From positions 107,018 through 171,017 of the forward strand of contig NZ_NPDM01000007.1 in assembly GCF_002812085.1 (NCBI RefSeq): a stretch of DNA of 64,000 nt. Reading direction: 5' to 3'. This DNA is from Leptospira levettii. Lineage in GTDB: Bacteria; Spirochaetota; Leptospiria; Leptospirales; Leptospiraceae. Position 1 is the first letter of the stretch; the number at the start of each line of letters is the position of its first letter. The notes beneath the pieces were generated by a model. That model saw only the letters and a program-made list of their open reading frames with translations, was not told the origin of the DNA and did no database searches. Position numbers and translations under genes: made by a program. Shown piece by piece: positions 17,614 through 26,955 of this stretch.

Positions 17614-17730
17614 CAGAAACAAACCCTTCTTATGAACTTTTTTTCCTAAATTCTATTTCTGATTCTGTTATCCTTAAAAAAGTGGCTGACTTAAGACTTC
17701 TTATCTTAGAAACTCTAAGTCCCATTTGGA

Positions 17731-19563
17731 TTGGTAATCACAGTGACAAGTATCCCAAAAGAACCATTCCCTGAAAAATCGAGAAAAGAAGACCATTACC
17801 TTCGAATCCTTCGCCAAATGGAATCTTTAGGGAAACTGGGTCATTGGGAATTTGATTTTATCAATCAAACCATCCATTGGTCAGAAGGTGTTTTTGCTAT
17901 ATTAGAAATGGATCCAATAGAGATGCCCGTCTCGCTTGAGTTAGGTTACAATTCTGTCCATCCAGATGATCGAGAAAAAGTAAAACAACATATGGAAAAT
18001 GTTATCAAGAAGGGCATTCCTTACAATTTAGAATGTCGACTTGTAACAAAAAAAGGTGCTGTTCGAACCATCCATAGCCAAGCAGAACTGGTTCGAGATG
18101 GTTCCGGTAATCCCATCCAAATTTTGGGGATATTTCAGGACATTACTGACCGAACCGAATCTTACATACAACTCAAACAACAAGAGTTAAGACTCAGCTC
18201 TATCTTACAATCAGAACCAGAATGTGTGAAGGTTGTTTCCCCGGATGGCATCCTCATTGAAATGAACCCAGCAGGGCTGAGTATGATAGAAGCCGATACA
18301 CCGGAAGATGCCATCGGAAAAACAGTAGAACCACTCATCGAACCTTCTGATCTCAGATTCTACCAAAGTATTCACGAAAATGCATTAAAAGGAATCAAAT
18401 CAAGTGCTCGTTTTCGAATCATTGGTATGAAAGGAACACATCGATGGATGGAAAGTACGGCAGTACCGCTGACGAACCAAAAAGGCGAAATCACTTCCGT
18501 ATTAAGTTTAACTCGTGATATCTCTGAAAAAGTGATCAACGAAGAAAAATTGATTCGGATCAAACGAAACCAAGAAGCACTCATTAATGGAACTTCTGAT
18601 CTCATTTGGTCTATTGATACAAACTTTTGTTTGGTGGCTGCAAACCAATCCTTCTTAAATGTTCTCAGTTTTTTACTACAATACCCCGCGAAGGAAGGAG
18701 ACTCAGTCTTAGTAAAAACTGCTGGAGAAGAATTTTATTATAAATGGAAAGAATACTATGAAAGAGGACTCTCTGGTGAATCCTTCACTTCTTATGAAAA
18801 TTTCATAAGTCCAATCACACTTGAAGAAGAACATAGAGAAGTTTCATTTAATCCGATTCGAAACGTTGACGAAAAAATAACAGGTCTTGCTTGTTTTTCA
18901 AAAGATATCTCCAGCTTAATGCGGAAAAGCAAAGAACTGATTCTAAACGAAAAAAGGTTCCGTGTTTTAGTAGAAAATGGAGCCGATGTCATCATGATCC
19001 TGAGTCCAAGAGGCCAAGGAAAATATGTTTCTCCTTCAATCACAAAGGTAATGGGATATACGGAAACAGAAGCTCTAAGTCTCAATTTGTTTGATGTAGT
19101 CCATCCCGATGATTCCCCAAAACTTAAAAAAAGATTATTTGATGTATTAGCATTACCTCTAGGAGGGTCTTTGCCAAGTGAAACCTTTCGTGCCAAACAC
19201 AAAGATGGATCATGGAGGTATGTGGAATCAACACTTACCAATATGTTATCAGATGAATCGATCGGTGGGATCGTTGACAATTTTCATGATGTGACCGAAA
19301 AAGAAACACAATTGGAAGCGATCAAAACACAAAACCAAAAACTAAAATCAATCGCTTGGACACAGTCACATGTAGTGAGAAGCCCACTGGCAAGAATTAT
19401 GGGTCTAACCCAACTCATTCGTACGGGCAGTTTGACAAAAGAGGAAGAGGATAAAAGTTTAGGGTATTTATTAGATTCTGCTAATGAGCTAGACGATGTC
19501 ATTGGGGATATTGTAAGAAAGTCCCAAGAAGTGATCCCTCCAGAATTTAATTCAAAAATATAA
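17731..19563 (+). CDS. multi-PAS sensor protein with HisKA-like end but no ATPase domain
   Basis: A 610-residue cytoplasmic sensor. It holds about four PAS/PAC units (LGHWEFDFINQTIHWSEGVFAILEM at 30-50; then from about residue 155, 285 and 405, the last with GADVIMILSPRGQGKYVSPS). After the last PAC the chain enters SIAWTQSHVVRSPLARIMGLTQLIRTG, which resembles a HisKA phospho-accepting helix with its His, and ends about 50 residues later with no N, G1 or G2 box. No HATPase domain is encoded in the next 50 bases. It is followed by a membrane protein and a GAF-GGDEF gene. The start (TTG 17731 or GTG 17743) is weak. Confidence 0.75.
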   Translation: MVITVTSIPKEPFPEKSRKEDHYLRILRQMESLGKLGHWEFDFINQTIHWSEGVFAILEMDPIEMPVSLELGYNSVHPDDREKVKQHMENVIKKGIPYNLECRLVTKKGAVRTIHSQAELVRDGSGNPIQILGIFQDITDRTESYIQLKQQELRLSSILQSEPECVKVVSPDGILIEMNPAGLSMIEADTPEDAIGKTVEPLIEPSDLRFYQSIHENALKGIKSSARFRIIGMKGTHRWMESTAVPLTNQKGEITSVLSLTRDISEKVINEEKLIRIKRNQEALINGTSDLIWSIDTNFCLVAANQSFLNVLSFLLQYPAKEGDSVLVKTAGEEFYYKWKEYYERGLSGESFTSYENFISPITLEEEHREVSFNPIRNVDEKITGLACFSKDISSLMRKSKELILNEKRFRVLVENGADVIMILSPRGQGKYVSPSITKVMGYTETEALSLNLFDVVHPDDSPKLKKRLFDVLALPLGGSLPSETFRAKHKDGSWRYVESTLTNMLSDESIGGIVDNFHDVTEKETQLEAIKTQNQKLKSIAWTQSHVVRSPLARIMGLTQLIRTGSLTKEEEDKSLGYLLDSANELDDVIGDIVRKSQEVIPPEFNSKI

Positions 19564-19610
19564 GGATTTTCACTTGCCACTTTGGTGAATTTGGTTCTAA
19601 TTCTGTCACC

Positions 19611-20198
19611 ATGGTTCTTTCCACATTTTTATCAGATTTGTTTTTGTCCTTAGTTTCGCTCAGCGTAGCGTATCGTTTTTTTGGTAAATCATCCATTCCA
19701 TCTCGCTCTGCACTGTATGGGTTTGCGATTATTGGTATATCAGCAGGACTTGGGTCCATTCACTTTTTGGGCATCAATACTCTCGATCCGATCTATCGTT
19801 TTTTTGTAGGCCTCTCTGGTTGTCTTGGTGTTCCACTCCTCGGACTTGCTTTTTTTCATTTTTCCTTTCGTTCCATTTCGGAAAAAACTTTTTTCCTCCT
19901 CATCACCATCCTTTTTGTTTTGTATTTGGTGTTTGCTTATTTGGCACCTCTTCCAATTTATTCGACAGTCGTCGGTGGAATTGCAATGGTCATCGTACTT
20001 GTCAGTTCCATCATCCGTTTCCCGAAGCACAACCAAGCGGCCATGATGGGAATTGTGGGAGCTGTGTTGTTTATACTAGCAGGGTTAGTGATAGGTACGA
20101 AAGGGGCATCAGGACCTTTCCTGAACGTTGATATCTTTCACGTATTACTTGCGATTGCGAATTATTGTTTAGGTGAAGGAATTCGAAAATTAAGCTAG
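19611..20198 (+). CDS. six- to seven-helix membrane protein
   Basis: A 195-residue integral membrane protein with about six or seven hydrophobic helices, including LFLSLVSLSVAYRFF, ALYGFAIIGISAGLGSIHFLG, FLLITILFVLYLVFAYL and AAMMGIVGAVLFILAGLVIG. His and Gly occur inside helices (SIHFLG, VDIFHVLLAIANYC), recalling small metal- or haem-related membrane families, but I cannot name one. It lies between the PAS sensor and the GAF-GGDEF gene in the same direction, so a shared signalling role is plausible though unsupported. No ribosome binding site stands out. Confidence 0.6.
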   Translation: MVLSTFLSDLFLSLVSLSVAYRFFGKSSIPSRSALYGFAIIGISAGLGSIHFLGINTLDPIYRFFVGLSGCLGVPLLGLAFFHFSFRSISEKTFFLLITILFVLYLVFAYLAPLPIYSTVVGGIAMVIVLVSSIIRFPKHNQAAMMGIVGAVLFILAGLVIGTKGASGPFLNVDIFHVLLAIANYCLGEGIRKLS

Positions 20199-20238
20199 AT
20201 CAATATTGATCCTTTCCATAAGGTAACTCTGAAACGAT

Positions 20239-21249
20239 ATGGCCTCATCTCCTTCAGAGTCAACCTTAGAAAAAATACTAAAGATTCAAACAGAGCTCAC
20301 CGCTGCCAATCCTGACATACCACTTCTTTTAGATTTAATCACACTTCGCTCCAAGGAACTTGTTTCTGCTGAAGGAGCAGTATTCGAATTAGTAGAAGGT
20401 GACGATTTGGTATATCGTGCTGCGAGTGGTTCTGCTTCCAATCAAATTGGATTAAGACTACATGTTTCTGGAAGTTTTTCAGGACTCAGCTTACAATCAA
20501 AAGAAATTTTATACTGTGTAGATTCCGAAGAAGACAACCGTGTGAATCGTGAAGCTTGTCGTGTCGTGGGCTTACGATCCATGATAGTAGTTCCATTATA
20601 CTTCGATTTAGAAGTGTTAGGTGTACTAAAGGTATTCAGTTCAAAACCTGGATACTTTCATGAAAACGATCTCCATACTCTCGATATGTTGTCAGGCACA
20701 ATGGCGGCTGTACTGCACAATGCTTACCGTTGGGCAGAACGAGAAAAAAGATTACAATCTATGTCCTATCTTGCAAGCCATGATACACTCACTGGGATCT
20801 ACAATCGTTCGGCTTTTTATGATTATTTAAGAAGAGGGATAACTCGTTTACAATCCAATCCAATTTCACTAACTGTTGTTATGTTTGATTTGGATGGTTT
20901 AAAACAAGTGAATGATACATTTGGGCATGCTGCAGGTGATTTTTATATCGCACAATTCGCAAAACGCCTCTCAAACCTGATCCAAGATCAGGATATATTG
21001 GCAAGATTGGGTGGTGATGAGTTCGGATTAATTTTGATGAGTCCAGATCCAAAAGAATCAGTTTTATCGTTTTTATCCAGTATTATGAATATCGTGGAAG
21101 GGGAAGTTTTATATGAATCCCAAACCCTTCAAATCAAAGCAAGTGTTGGTGTTGCCCATTACCCTGAAGATGGAGATGAATTAGAATCCTTAATTGCAAA
21201 AGCCGATGAGAGGATGTATGAGAACAAACGAGAACGAAAAAAGAACTAA
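20239..21249 (+). CDS. GAF-GGDEF diguanylate cyclase
   Basis: Makes cyclic di-GMP from GTP. The 336 residues comprise a GAF domain (about 25-165; RSMIVVPLYFDLEVLGVLKVFSS) and a GGDEF domain (about 175-333). SHDTLTGIYNRSAFYDYL opens the catalytic domain, FDLDGLKQVNDTFGHAAGD binds metal, and the active-site loop is RLGGDEFGLIL, so it should be active. The inhibitory-site position five residues before the loop reads QDQD instead of RxxD, so product inhibition may be weak. AAGGTAA lies 13 bases upstream of the ATG. Its neighbours are the membrane protein and, further away, the PAS sensor. Confidence 0.92.
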   Translation: MASSPSESTLEKILKIQTELTAANPDIPLLLDLITLRSKELVSAEGAVFELVEGDDLVYRAASGSASNQIGLRLHVSGSFSGLSLQSKEILYCVDSEEDNRVNREACRVVGLRSMIVVPLYFDLEVLGVLKVFSSKPGYFHENDLHTLDMLSGTMAAVLHNAYRWAEREKRLQSMSYLASHDTLTGIYNRSAFYDYLRRGITRLQSNPISLTVVMFDLDGLKQVNDTFGHAAGDFYIAQFAKRLSNLIQDQDILARLGGDEFGLILMSPDPKESVLSFLSSIMNIVEGEVLYESQTLQIKASVGVAHYPEDGDELESLIAKADERMYENKRERKKN

Positions 21250-21339
21250 TAACTTTAAAGTTCATTCCCTGCTTCTCATGTTGCATTCCTTAAATTTTTC
21301 TTTCATATGTTTTCTCTTCTTCTTGTCTAAAGAGAAAAG

Positions 21340-22590
21340 ATGAATTCAAACTCCTCACTATTTACCACTCTCAAATTACCAAATGGAATCATTCTTCCGA
21401 ATCGATTAGTGAAAGCTGCAATGGAAGAAAATTTATCCAATGAAAATTTAGAACCAGATTCAGCACTTTGGAATTTATATGAAGCGTGGGCAAAGGGAGG
21501 TGTTGGGACAATCATTACAGGTAATGTAATGGTAGATCATAGATCGATGACTGGGCCTGGTGGTGTGGTCCTTGAGTCAGGGAGTAAGTTAGATGGATTC
21601 AAAACCTGGGCGAACAAAGCAAAATCTTCAGGTGGAAAAATCATTATGCAAATTAACCACCCTGGTCGGCAAATATTAGCTAAGTTAGGTGGTAATGTTT
21701 GGGCTCCCTCTGCAGTTGCAGTCGATATTGGAAATCTTTCTAAACTTTTAGGCAAACCGAAAGCAATGGATGAAACTGAAATTCTGGAAACCATCCAAAG
21801 GTTTGTTATGACAGCAAAACTAGCGGAAGAGGTTGGTTTTGATGGAGTACAAATTCATGCAGCCCATGGGTATTTGATTAGCCAATTCCTTTCTCCTTTA
21901 GTAAACAAGCGAACAGATGTTTGGGGAGGAAGTTTGGAAAATAGAGCAAAGTTTTTAATTGAAGTGATCCAAGCTGTTCGAAAGAGTGTAAAACCTGAAT
22001 TTATAGTATCTGTAAAAATTAATTCAAGTGATTTTCAAAAAGGAGGATTCCAATTTGAAGATGCAACATCTGTCATCAATATGATTCAAAAGTTAGGTGT
22101 TGATTTTATTGAAATATCTGGTGGGAATTATGAAGCTCCTGCCATGCAAGGAATAGCAAAGGATGGTTCCACCTTGGCAAGAGAAGCATACTTTTTGGAT
22201 TTTGCACGAGAAGTAACTAAGGTAGTTTCTGTTCCCATCATGGTGACTGGTGGAATCACAAGAAAACAAATTTTAGAGTCAGTTTTAGAATCAGGAGTGT
22301 CTCTCGTTGGGATTGCCACTGCTTTGGCTTTAAATCCAAATTTACCAAAAGAATGGAAAGAAAATAAAGAATCCAATTTGAGATTGCCCATCCCCAATTG
22401 GAAATCAAAAACACTTACTGGGCTTGCAACAATGTCAATGGTCCGTTACCAACTCCAAAGATTGGCAAAAGGAAACAGACCAAACGTAAACCTAACTCCT
22501 TGGTTTCGATTGATTATGGACCAAATCCGTTTGTCGAAACTAACAAAAAGATACAGGCATTGGTTGGATTCAAAATTGGCTTCGTCTTGA
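21340..22590 (+). CDS. NADH:flavin oxidoreductase (old yellow enzyme family)
   Basis: A 416-residue FMN-dependent ene-reductase. Blocks seen: KLPNGIILPNRLVKAAMEENL for FMN binding, MQINHPGRQ, the paired His in FDGVQIHAAHGYLISQFLSPLVNKRTDVWGGSLENR, and the C-terminal MVTGGITRKQI with GIATALALNP for the phosphate site. There is no 4Fe-4S or second domain, so it belongs to the short OYE class. The substrate is unknown; such enzymes reduce enones and nitro compounds. It converges with acr3 with about ten bases between stops, and no terminator is apparent. Confidence 0.9.
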   Translation: MNSNSSLFTTLKLPNGIILPNRLVKAAMEENLSNENLEPDSALWNLYEAWAKGGVGTIITGNVMVDHRSMTGPGGVVLESGSKLDGFKTWANKAKSSGGKIIMQINHPGRQILAKLGGNVWAPSAVAVDIGNLSKLLGKPKAMDETEILETIQRFVMTAKLAEEVGFDGVQIHAAHGYLISQFLSPLVNKRTDVWGGSLENRAKFLIEVIQAVRKSVKPEFIVSVKINSSDFQKGGFQFEDATSVINMIQKLGVDFIEISGGNYEAPAMQGIAKDGSTLAREAYFLDFAREVTKVVSVPIMVTGGITRKQILESVLESGVSLVGIATALALNPNLPKEWKENKESNLRLPIPNWKSKTLTGLATMSMVRYQLQRLAKGNRPNVNLTPWFRLIMDQIRLSKLTKRYRHWLDSKLASS

Positions 22591-22601
22591 TAGGAGCTAA
22601 C

Positions 22602-23636
22602 TTAAATTTTAGAATAGAAGCGATCCCGAAACGCAAGAGCCACTTTTACAAGTACAATTAGAGTTGGAACTTCAATCAGTGGACCAATGACTCCAACAAA
22701 AGCTGCTCCACTTCCAATCCCAAATACACCAATGGAAACTGCGATTGCCAGTTCAAAATTGTTCCCAGTGGCTGTAAAACTAACTGCTGCGTTTTTTGAA
22801 TAATCGACACCTAGTTTGTAACCCATCCATAAACTTAAGAAAAACATGATGATAAAATAAAGTAGTAATGGTATAGCAACTTGTATAACATCTTCCGTTA
22901 GTTCTAAAATCATTTCGCCTTTTAAACTAAACATAACAATGATTGTAAACAGCAGCGCAATTAAGGTAATTGGCGAAATTTTAGGAAGGAATTCTGTTTC
23001 ATAATATTCTTTTTTGTTCGATGATTCAAATCCAAATCGTAATAAAAATCCAATCAGAAATGGAATTCCTAGGTAAATTCCAACTGTTTTGGCTATCTCG
23101 GAAATTTCAATTGAGACATTCGATGAAGAGATTCCGAAGTAAGGTGGTAAGATAGTAATGAATAAATAAGCATAAAAGCTATAAAAGAATACTTGGAAAA
23201 TACTATTCAAAGCAACGAGTGCTGCACCATATTCTCTATCTCCTTTTGCTAAGTCATTCCATACGATCACCATAGCAATACACCTTGCCAAACCAATGAG
23301 AATCAATCCTGTTCTATATTCAGGTTCATTTTGTAAAAAGAAAATGGCTAGAATGAACATAAGGATTGGACCAATGATCCAGTTGAGCAGAAGAGAAAGT
23401 AAAAGTAGTTTTCCATCTCGAAATACCTTTCCCATTTCTTTGTATTTCACTTTAGCAAGAGGTGGAATCATCATAAGGATAAGGCCAATTGCAATTGGGA
23501 GATTGGTCGTACCACTATTGAATGATGAAATAAACACAACAAAATTTGGAAAATAATTTCCAATTAGAACACCTAAGAGCATCGCTCCAAAAATCCAAAC
23601 TGTCAAAAAACGATCTAAAAAGGATAAATGTTTCAC
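22602..23636 (-). CDS. acr3: arsenite efflux permease Acr3
   Basis: An inner-membrane pump that expels arsenite (and antimonite), 344 residues with ten predicted helices. The conserved Cys lies in [21 protein letters not shown], and [18 protein letters not shown] and the late helix pair are typical of the Acr3 group rather than ArsB. It starts with a GTG directly after the TAA of the DUF6428 gene, so translation is probably coupled. It is the last gene of the ars operon, in the order arsR, arsC, DUF6428, acr3. Confidence 0.93.
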   Translation of the reverse strand: MKHLSFLDRFLTVWIFGAMLLGVLIGNYFPNFVVFISSFNSGTTNLPIAIGLILMMIPPLAKVKYKEMGKVFRDGKLLLLSLLLNWIIGPILMFILAIFFLQNEPEYRTGLILIGLARCIAMVIVWNDLAKGDREYGAALVALNSIFQVFFYSFYAYLFITILPPYFGISSSNVSIEISEIAKTVGIYLGIPFLIGFLLRFGFESSNKKEYYETEFLPKISPITLIALLFTIIVMFSLKGEMILELTEDVIQVAIPLLLYFIIMFFLSLWMGYKLGVDYSKNAAVSFTATGNNFELAIAVSIGVFGIGSGAAFVGVIGPLIEVPTLIVLVKVALAFRDRFYSKI

Positions 23637-24197
23637 TTAGCAACAACCAACTTTTTCTAGATTTGTTTCTGTTTGTTTTTTGTTGCAACATGAGTTTTGT
23701 GCCACCGGATTTGTACTTACAAATTCTTTTTTAAACATAGGAATATTGGAACTCTTCTCTAATCCACAACTTTCGTTTGCTTTGCATTCAGTTTGTCCAT
23801 CTACCAATTCCATAACGAGTTCAGAGCCAACAATCTGTAAATTGGAAACAAAATACTGTCTCATAACTGACTTAGAATTTCCGAATTCGATTCTTAGTAT
23901 TGCATCATCTGGAATTGATATAAGATTAGATACTTTAGTAAAAATTGAATTCACTTTTTTGAGGTTCATTAATTCAGTTTCAACTTTTTCTTTCGGTTCT
24001 AATACTTGTAATATGATTTCTTTCCAGGTATCATATTTCCCTCCACAATCTACAGATTCGATTGTTGCTAGTTTAAATTCAGTAATATGGTAATTCGGAT
24101 AAATTCTTTCTTGGTTTTGGTATAAAAATGTAAGTTGTAAATCTGGATACAACTCTAGATTTTTTTTGAAATTATGCCATGTCATCGATTGATTCAT
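23637..24197 (-). CDS. DUF6428-like protein of ars operon with Cys-rich tail
   Basis: A 186-residue protein that I associate with the DUF6428 family, which is found inside arsenic operons, on the basis of WHNFKKNLELYPDLQLTFLYQNQ and the context. Residues 1-130 form a soluble beta-rich domain. The C-terminal 55 residues are Cys-rich: ECKANESCGL, then NSCCNKKQTETNLEKVGCC. Such CC pairs could bind As(III) or another thiophilic metal, but that is inference. GAGGAA precedes the ATG. It sits between arsC and acr3 with gaps of about ten and zero bases. Confidence 0.7.
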   Translation of the reverse strand: MNQSMTWHNFKKNLELYPDLQLTFLYQNQERIYPNYHITEFKLATIESVDCGGKYDTWKEIILQVLEPKEKVETELMNLKKVNSIFTKVSNLISIPDDAILRIEFGNSKSVMRQYFVSNLQIVGSELVMELVDGQTECKANESCGLEKSSNIPMFKKEFVSTNPVAQNSCCNKKQTETNLEKVGCC

Positions 24198-24207
24198 ATA
24201 TTCCTCG

Positions 24208-24627
24208 TTAGTTTAATTCTTTGTTTATAAAATTTTCGCAATACATTCTAATTTCTTCTCTTGTATTTGCAAAGGCTTCTTTGATTTCGTTTTCAGTTCC
24301 GATTTTTTTAGATGGATCACTGAAGTTGTGGTGGAATCGTTTTGCATCACTCGGAAAATATGGACAGTTTTCTTTGGCATGATCACATACAGTGATCAAA
24401 TAATCAAAGGAGATATCTTTGTATTCATTGATATGGTTTGACGTATGATTGGAAATATCAATTCCAACTTCCTTCATTGTAGCGATTGCCTTTGGATTCA
24501 CTCCATGTGTTTCGATTCCTGCACTGTACACATTGGCTTTTTCTTTCGCATAAAAACGCATCCAACCTTCTGCGATTTGACTTCTGCAACTATTCCCTGT
24601 ACATAGGATTAAAATATTTTTTTTCAT
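24208..24627 (-). CDS. arsC: arsenate reductase ArsC (LMW-PTP / thioredoxin-coupled)
   Basis: Reduces arsenate to arsenite, the form exported by Acr3. The 139-residue protein has the low-molecular-weight phosphatase P-loop as CTGNSCRSQIAEGW, plus the thiol pair in VCDHAKENC that marks the thioredoxin-coupled class. I start at the ATG at 24627, one base after the arsR stop, rather than at an upstream start inside arsR. It overlaps no other gene and is followed by the DUF6428 gene after a ten-base gap. Confidence 0.92.
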   Translation of the reverse strand: MKKNILILCTGNSCRSQIAEGWMRFYAKEKANVYSAGIETHGVNPKAIATMKEVGIDISNHTSNHINEYKDISFDYLITVCDHAKENCPYFPSDAKRFHHNFSDPSKKIGTENEIKEAFANTREEIRMYCENFINKELN

Positions 24628-24628
24628 T

Positions 24629-24970
24629 TTAACAACAGCTCCCATTTTCCTTTTGGAATTCTTTGATCGTATTTAGTGATTGAATCAATGCATCTGACAT
24701 TTGATTGAAGTTATCCCAATTGATACAATAACAGGAACTTGTTCCTTCTACTTCCCCTTTTACGAGACCGCCTTCCTTTAATTCCTTTAGGTGTTGTGAA
24801 ACCGTTGATTGTGCTAGAGGTAGTACATCAACAATCTCCCCACAAACGCAAGTTTGGCGTTTGGCCAATACCTCTAAAATCGCAATCCTTGCTGGGTGTG
24901 ATAAGAGTTTGGCAAAGGATGCAAAACTTTGGATGGGGGCCGGGAATTCTGTTTTTTTGTTCAATGCCAT
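24629..24970 (-). CDS. arsR: ArsR arsenic-responsive repressor
   Basis: A 113-residue winged-helix repressor of the ars operon. SFAKLLSHPARIAILEVL and QTCVCGEIVDVLPLAQSTVSQHLKELKEGGLVKGEVEG form the DNA-binding domain. TCVC gives the two Cys near helix 3 that bind As(III) in this family, and the protein ends NGSCC, a possible third ligand. The start is the ATG at 24970; the longer open frame runs through the operator and is not likely. No ribosome binding site precedes the ATG, so the message may be leaderless. It is divergent from nothing; the upstream neighbour is on the same strand. Confidence 0.92.
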   Translation of the reverse strand: MALNKKTEFPAPIQSFASFAKLLSHPARIAILEVLAKRQTCVCGEIVDVLPLAQSTVSQHLKELKEGGLVKGEVEGTSSCYCINWDNFNQMSDALIQSLNTIKEFQKENGSCC

Positions 24971-24975
24971 AGTAT

Positions 24976-24993
24976 ATCGTAAATATACGATAA
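24976..24993 (-). promoter_or_regulatory. ars operon operator (inverted repeat)
   Basis: TATCGTA (24976-24982), a four-base AATA spacer and TACGATA (24987-24993) form a perfect inverted repeat five bases upstream of the arsR ATG. This is the usual place for an ArsR operator. The sequence TATACT just before the ATG could double as a -10 box. Confidence 0.7.
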
Positions 24994-25159
24994 AAGGAAA
25001 ACAATTCCATCGGTCAAGGGGAAAATTGGTTTTTTTGTTAGGAATGGAATTCTTGGAAGTGATAAATCCCAAATATCGATTTGGATACAGGAATCATCAC
25101 TTTGAAACAATATCCATTCCCAAATTTAGTTCGAAAATGGATGTTTGTTCTTAAGAGGA

Positions 25160-25963
25160 CTAGAGTCCAGAACCGTCTGGGATGACCACTGGATCATCAG
25201 AAGTGGGAGTGTCTGGTTTTACATCGGCAGGGGAATATTGTTCACTTGGTTTTGGTCTCGATTCAAATTCTGTACCATTTGGTTTGTGGTTTCCTTCTAC
25301 AGAAAATAACCAACCATCATCTTGTTTTTGAGAGATTCCTTGTTCATGAGGAAAAGTATCAATTGGACGGATGGTGATGGAAATGTATTGGATGAGTCTT
25401 TCATCTTTGACAGGGTCAAGATACGCCAAACTATCGTTACGCCATCGATTCTTTGACCGAGGTTCTCTGCGAAAACTTTTCATCACCATATCCAAATCTT
25501 TGGCATATTTAGAAAATAATACGCGAGTGGTTTTTGCCTGGATTACATAATACATTCCACCTTTTCTGTGGAATAAAAAACGGTTTGAGATGGTTTGTTT
25601 ATTTTCTGTATAATGCAAAACAATAAAGGTTGATTCATCAAACCCAGCAATTTCATTTTCCAAAACCTTTTCTCTTACTAGTTTTAGATCAGGGTATTTT
25701 GTTAAAAACGTATCAACAGTTTCTTCAATAAAGCGATCGATATCATAATCTTTGGTTCGGCGAGCCACATCAATTTGCAAAATGGCTTCACGGTTGGATT
25801 TAGCAATTTGGATGCGAACCGTGTCCGTATACCGTAGTACAGACTTTGCCCAACCTCTTGGGTATTCAAAGGCAAATCCGAGTGAGTCTTCAACCCAAGT
25901 GGCAGCTTCCAATCCCGTAAGAGATAGACATAATATAAATATCAGGCAAAGTCGCTTTTTCAT
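25160..25963 (-). CDS. exported PsbP/DUF1795-like protein
   Basis: About 267 residues from the ATG at 25963, which gives a signal peptide (MKKRLCLIFILCLSLTGLEA). The mature N-terminus WVEDSLGFAFEYPRGWAKSV is the usual opening of PsbP-like / DUF1795 exported domains, which end near residue 170. The tail of about 90 residues (from NRWRNDSLAYL) is of no known type and finishes in a proline-rich stretch, PKPSEQYSPADVKPDTPTSD. No lipobox Cys is seen at the cleavage region. The role is unknown. It ends about 190 bases upstream of arsR. Confidence 0.65.
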   Translation of the reverse strand: MKKRLCLIFILCLSLTGLEAATWVEDSLGFAFEYPRGWAKSVLRYTDTVRIQIAKSNREAILQIDVARRTKDYDIDRFIEETVDTFLTKYPDLKLVREKVLENEIAGFDESTFIVLHYTENKQTISNRFLFHRKGGMYYVIQAKTTRVLFSKYAKDLDMVMKSFRREPRSKNRWRNDSLAYLDPVKDERLIQYISITIRPIDTFPHEQGISQKQDDGWLFSVEGNHKPNGTEFESRPKPSEQYSPADVKPDTPTSDDPVVIPDGSGL

Positions 25964-25992
25964 ACTGAATATATCGGCTAAGTCTCCTACCA

Positions 25993-26955
25993 TTATTGAT
26001 AGTCTAGTAACCCTTTTCGTAAATCTGATTTTGGAAAAGTGCCAATCTTTTCCCAGGAACTTTCATCATAAATTGCCACAGATTCGAGAAGTGGTTGCAG
26101 GGGAGAACCATGGTAAGGTTTTTTTCGGATCCAACTCATCAAACGAAAGACAAGTTCCACCAGTTTGGACCAAACGCCCGAAACAGGTATCGGTATTAAT
26201 CGTTTTTTTGTGATTCCCAAATCCTGGAAAGTTTGGATCACACCTTGGATCGTCACAAATTCAGGATGGGAAAACACATACACTTTTTCAGGTTTTTTCC
26301 CAGCTAAACATTGTTTGGTCCAAAGATAAAGTGCCTCAGTTGCATCCTCAATGTGTAAAATCGATTTTTTACGAACGGGAGGGATTTTCGGATACACACC
26401 CTTTTTCATCAAGGATTTGAGTTTGGAAACAAAACTTTTGGTACCTTTACCGTAAATACTTGCTAAGCGTAGTACTGAATAGTTCTCACCACTTTGGAAA
26501 ACAAAATCTTCGGCCAATGCTTTTGTTTTTGCATAAATTGTGGTACCATGTCTTTCACTCTGTAGATTTAAATTGATCTCTTTGGATCCATACACAGAAA
26601 TACTACTCACAAATCCAAAGTGAGGGATTTTATTTTGAACGGCATAGGAGACAAGGTGTTTTGTAGCATTCACATTAATCTGGTAATAAGTTTCTTCGTT
26701 AACCTTTGCTCCCGATACAACAGCTGCTAAATGGAGAATGAGATGGATCGACTCAGATAAATTAAAATCTTTTGGATCATGGATCGTTGCTAAATTTCTT
26801 TCATAGAATTTAAAATGTTTATGATGGCGTAAGGATTCAGGAAAATTGGCGTAGTTGGTTCCAATTGCTATGATTTTGTAATCAGGGATTAACTTTTGTA
26901 TCAAAGCTTTGCCAAGGACTCCACTACCACCAGTGATGAGAATTGTTTTAGTCAT
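25993..26955 (-). CDS. NAD-dependent epimerase/dehydratase
   Basis: A 320-residue extended SDR. LITGGSGVLGKALI binds NAD, and the catalytic pair is in IYAKTKALAED (Tyr-x-x-x-Lys). HLILHLAAVVSG and VLRLASIYGKGTKSFV are family blocks. It probably acts on a nucleotide sugar or isoprenoid-type substrate, but that cannot be chosen from sequence. Its ATG overlaps the stop of the DUF445 gene by four bases, so the two are translationally coupled. Confidence 0.88.
   Translation of the reverse strand: MTKTILITGGSGVLGKALIQKLIPDYKIIAIGTNYANFPESLRHHKHFKFYERNLATIHDPKDFNLSESIHLILHLAAVVSGAKVNEETYYQINVNATKHLVSYAVQNKIPHFGFVSSISVYGSKEINLNLQSERHGTTIYAKTKALAEDFVFQSGENYSVLRLASIYGKGTKSFVSKLKSLMKKGVYPKIPPVRKKSILHIEDATEALYLWTKQCLAGKKPEKVYVFSHPEFVTIQGVIQTFQDLGITKKRLIPIPVSGVWSKLVELVFRLMSWIRKKPYHGSPLQPLLESVAIYDESSWEKIGTFPKSDLRKGLLDYQ

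Noticed and set aside
17731..19563. Full histidine kinase
   Set aside because: No N, G1 or G2 boxes are present before the stop.
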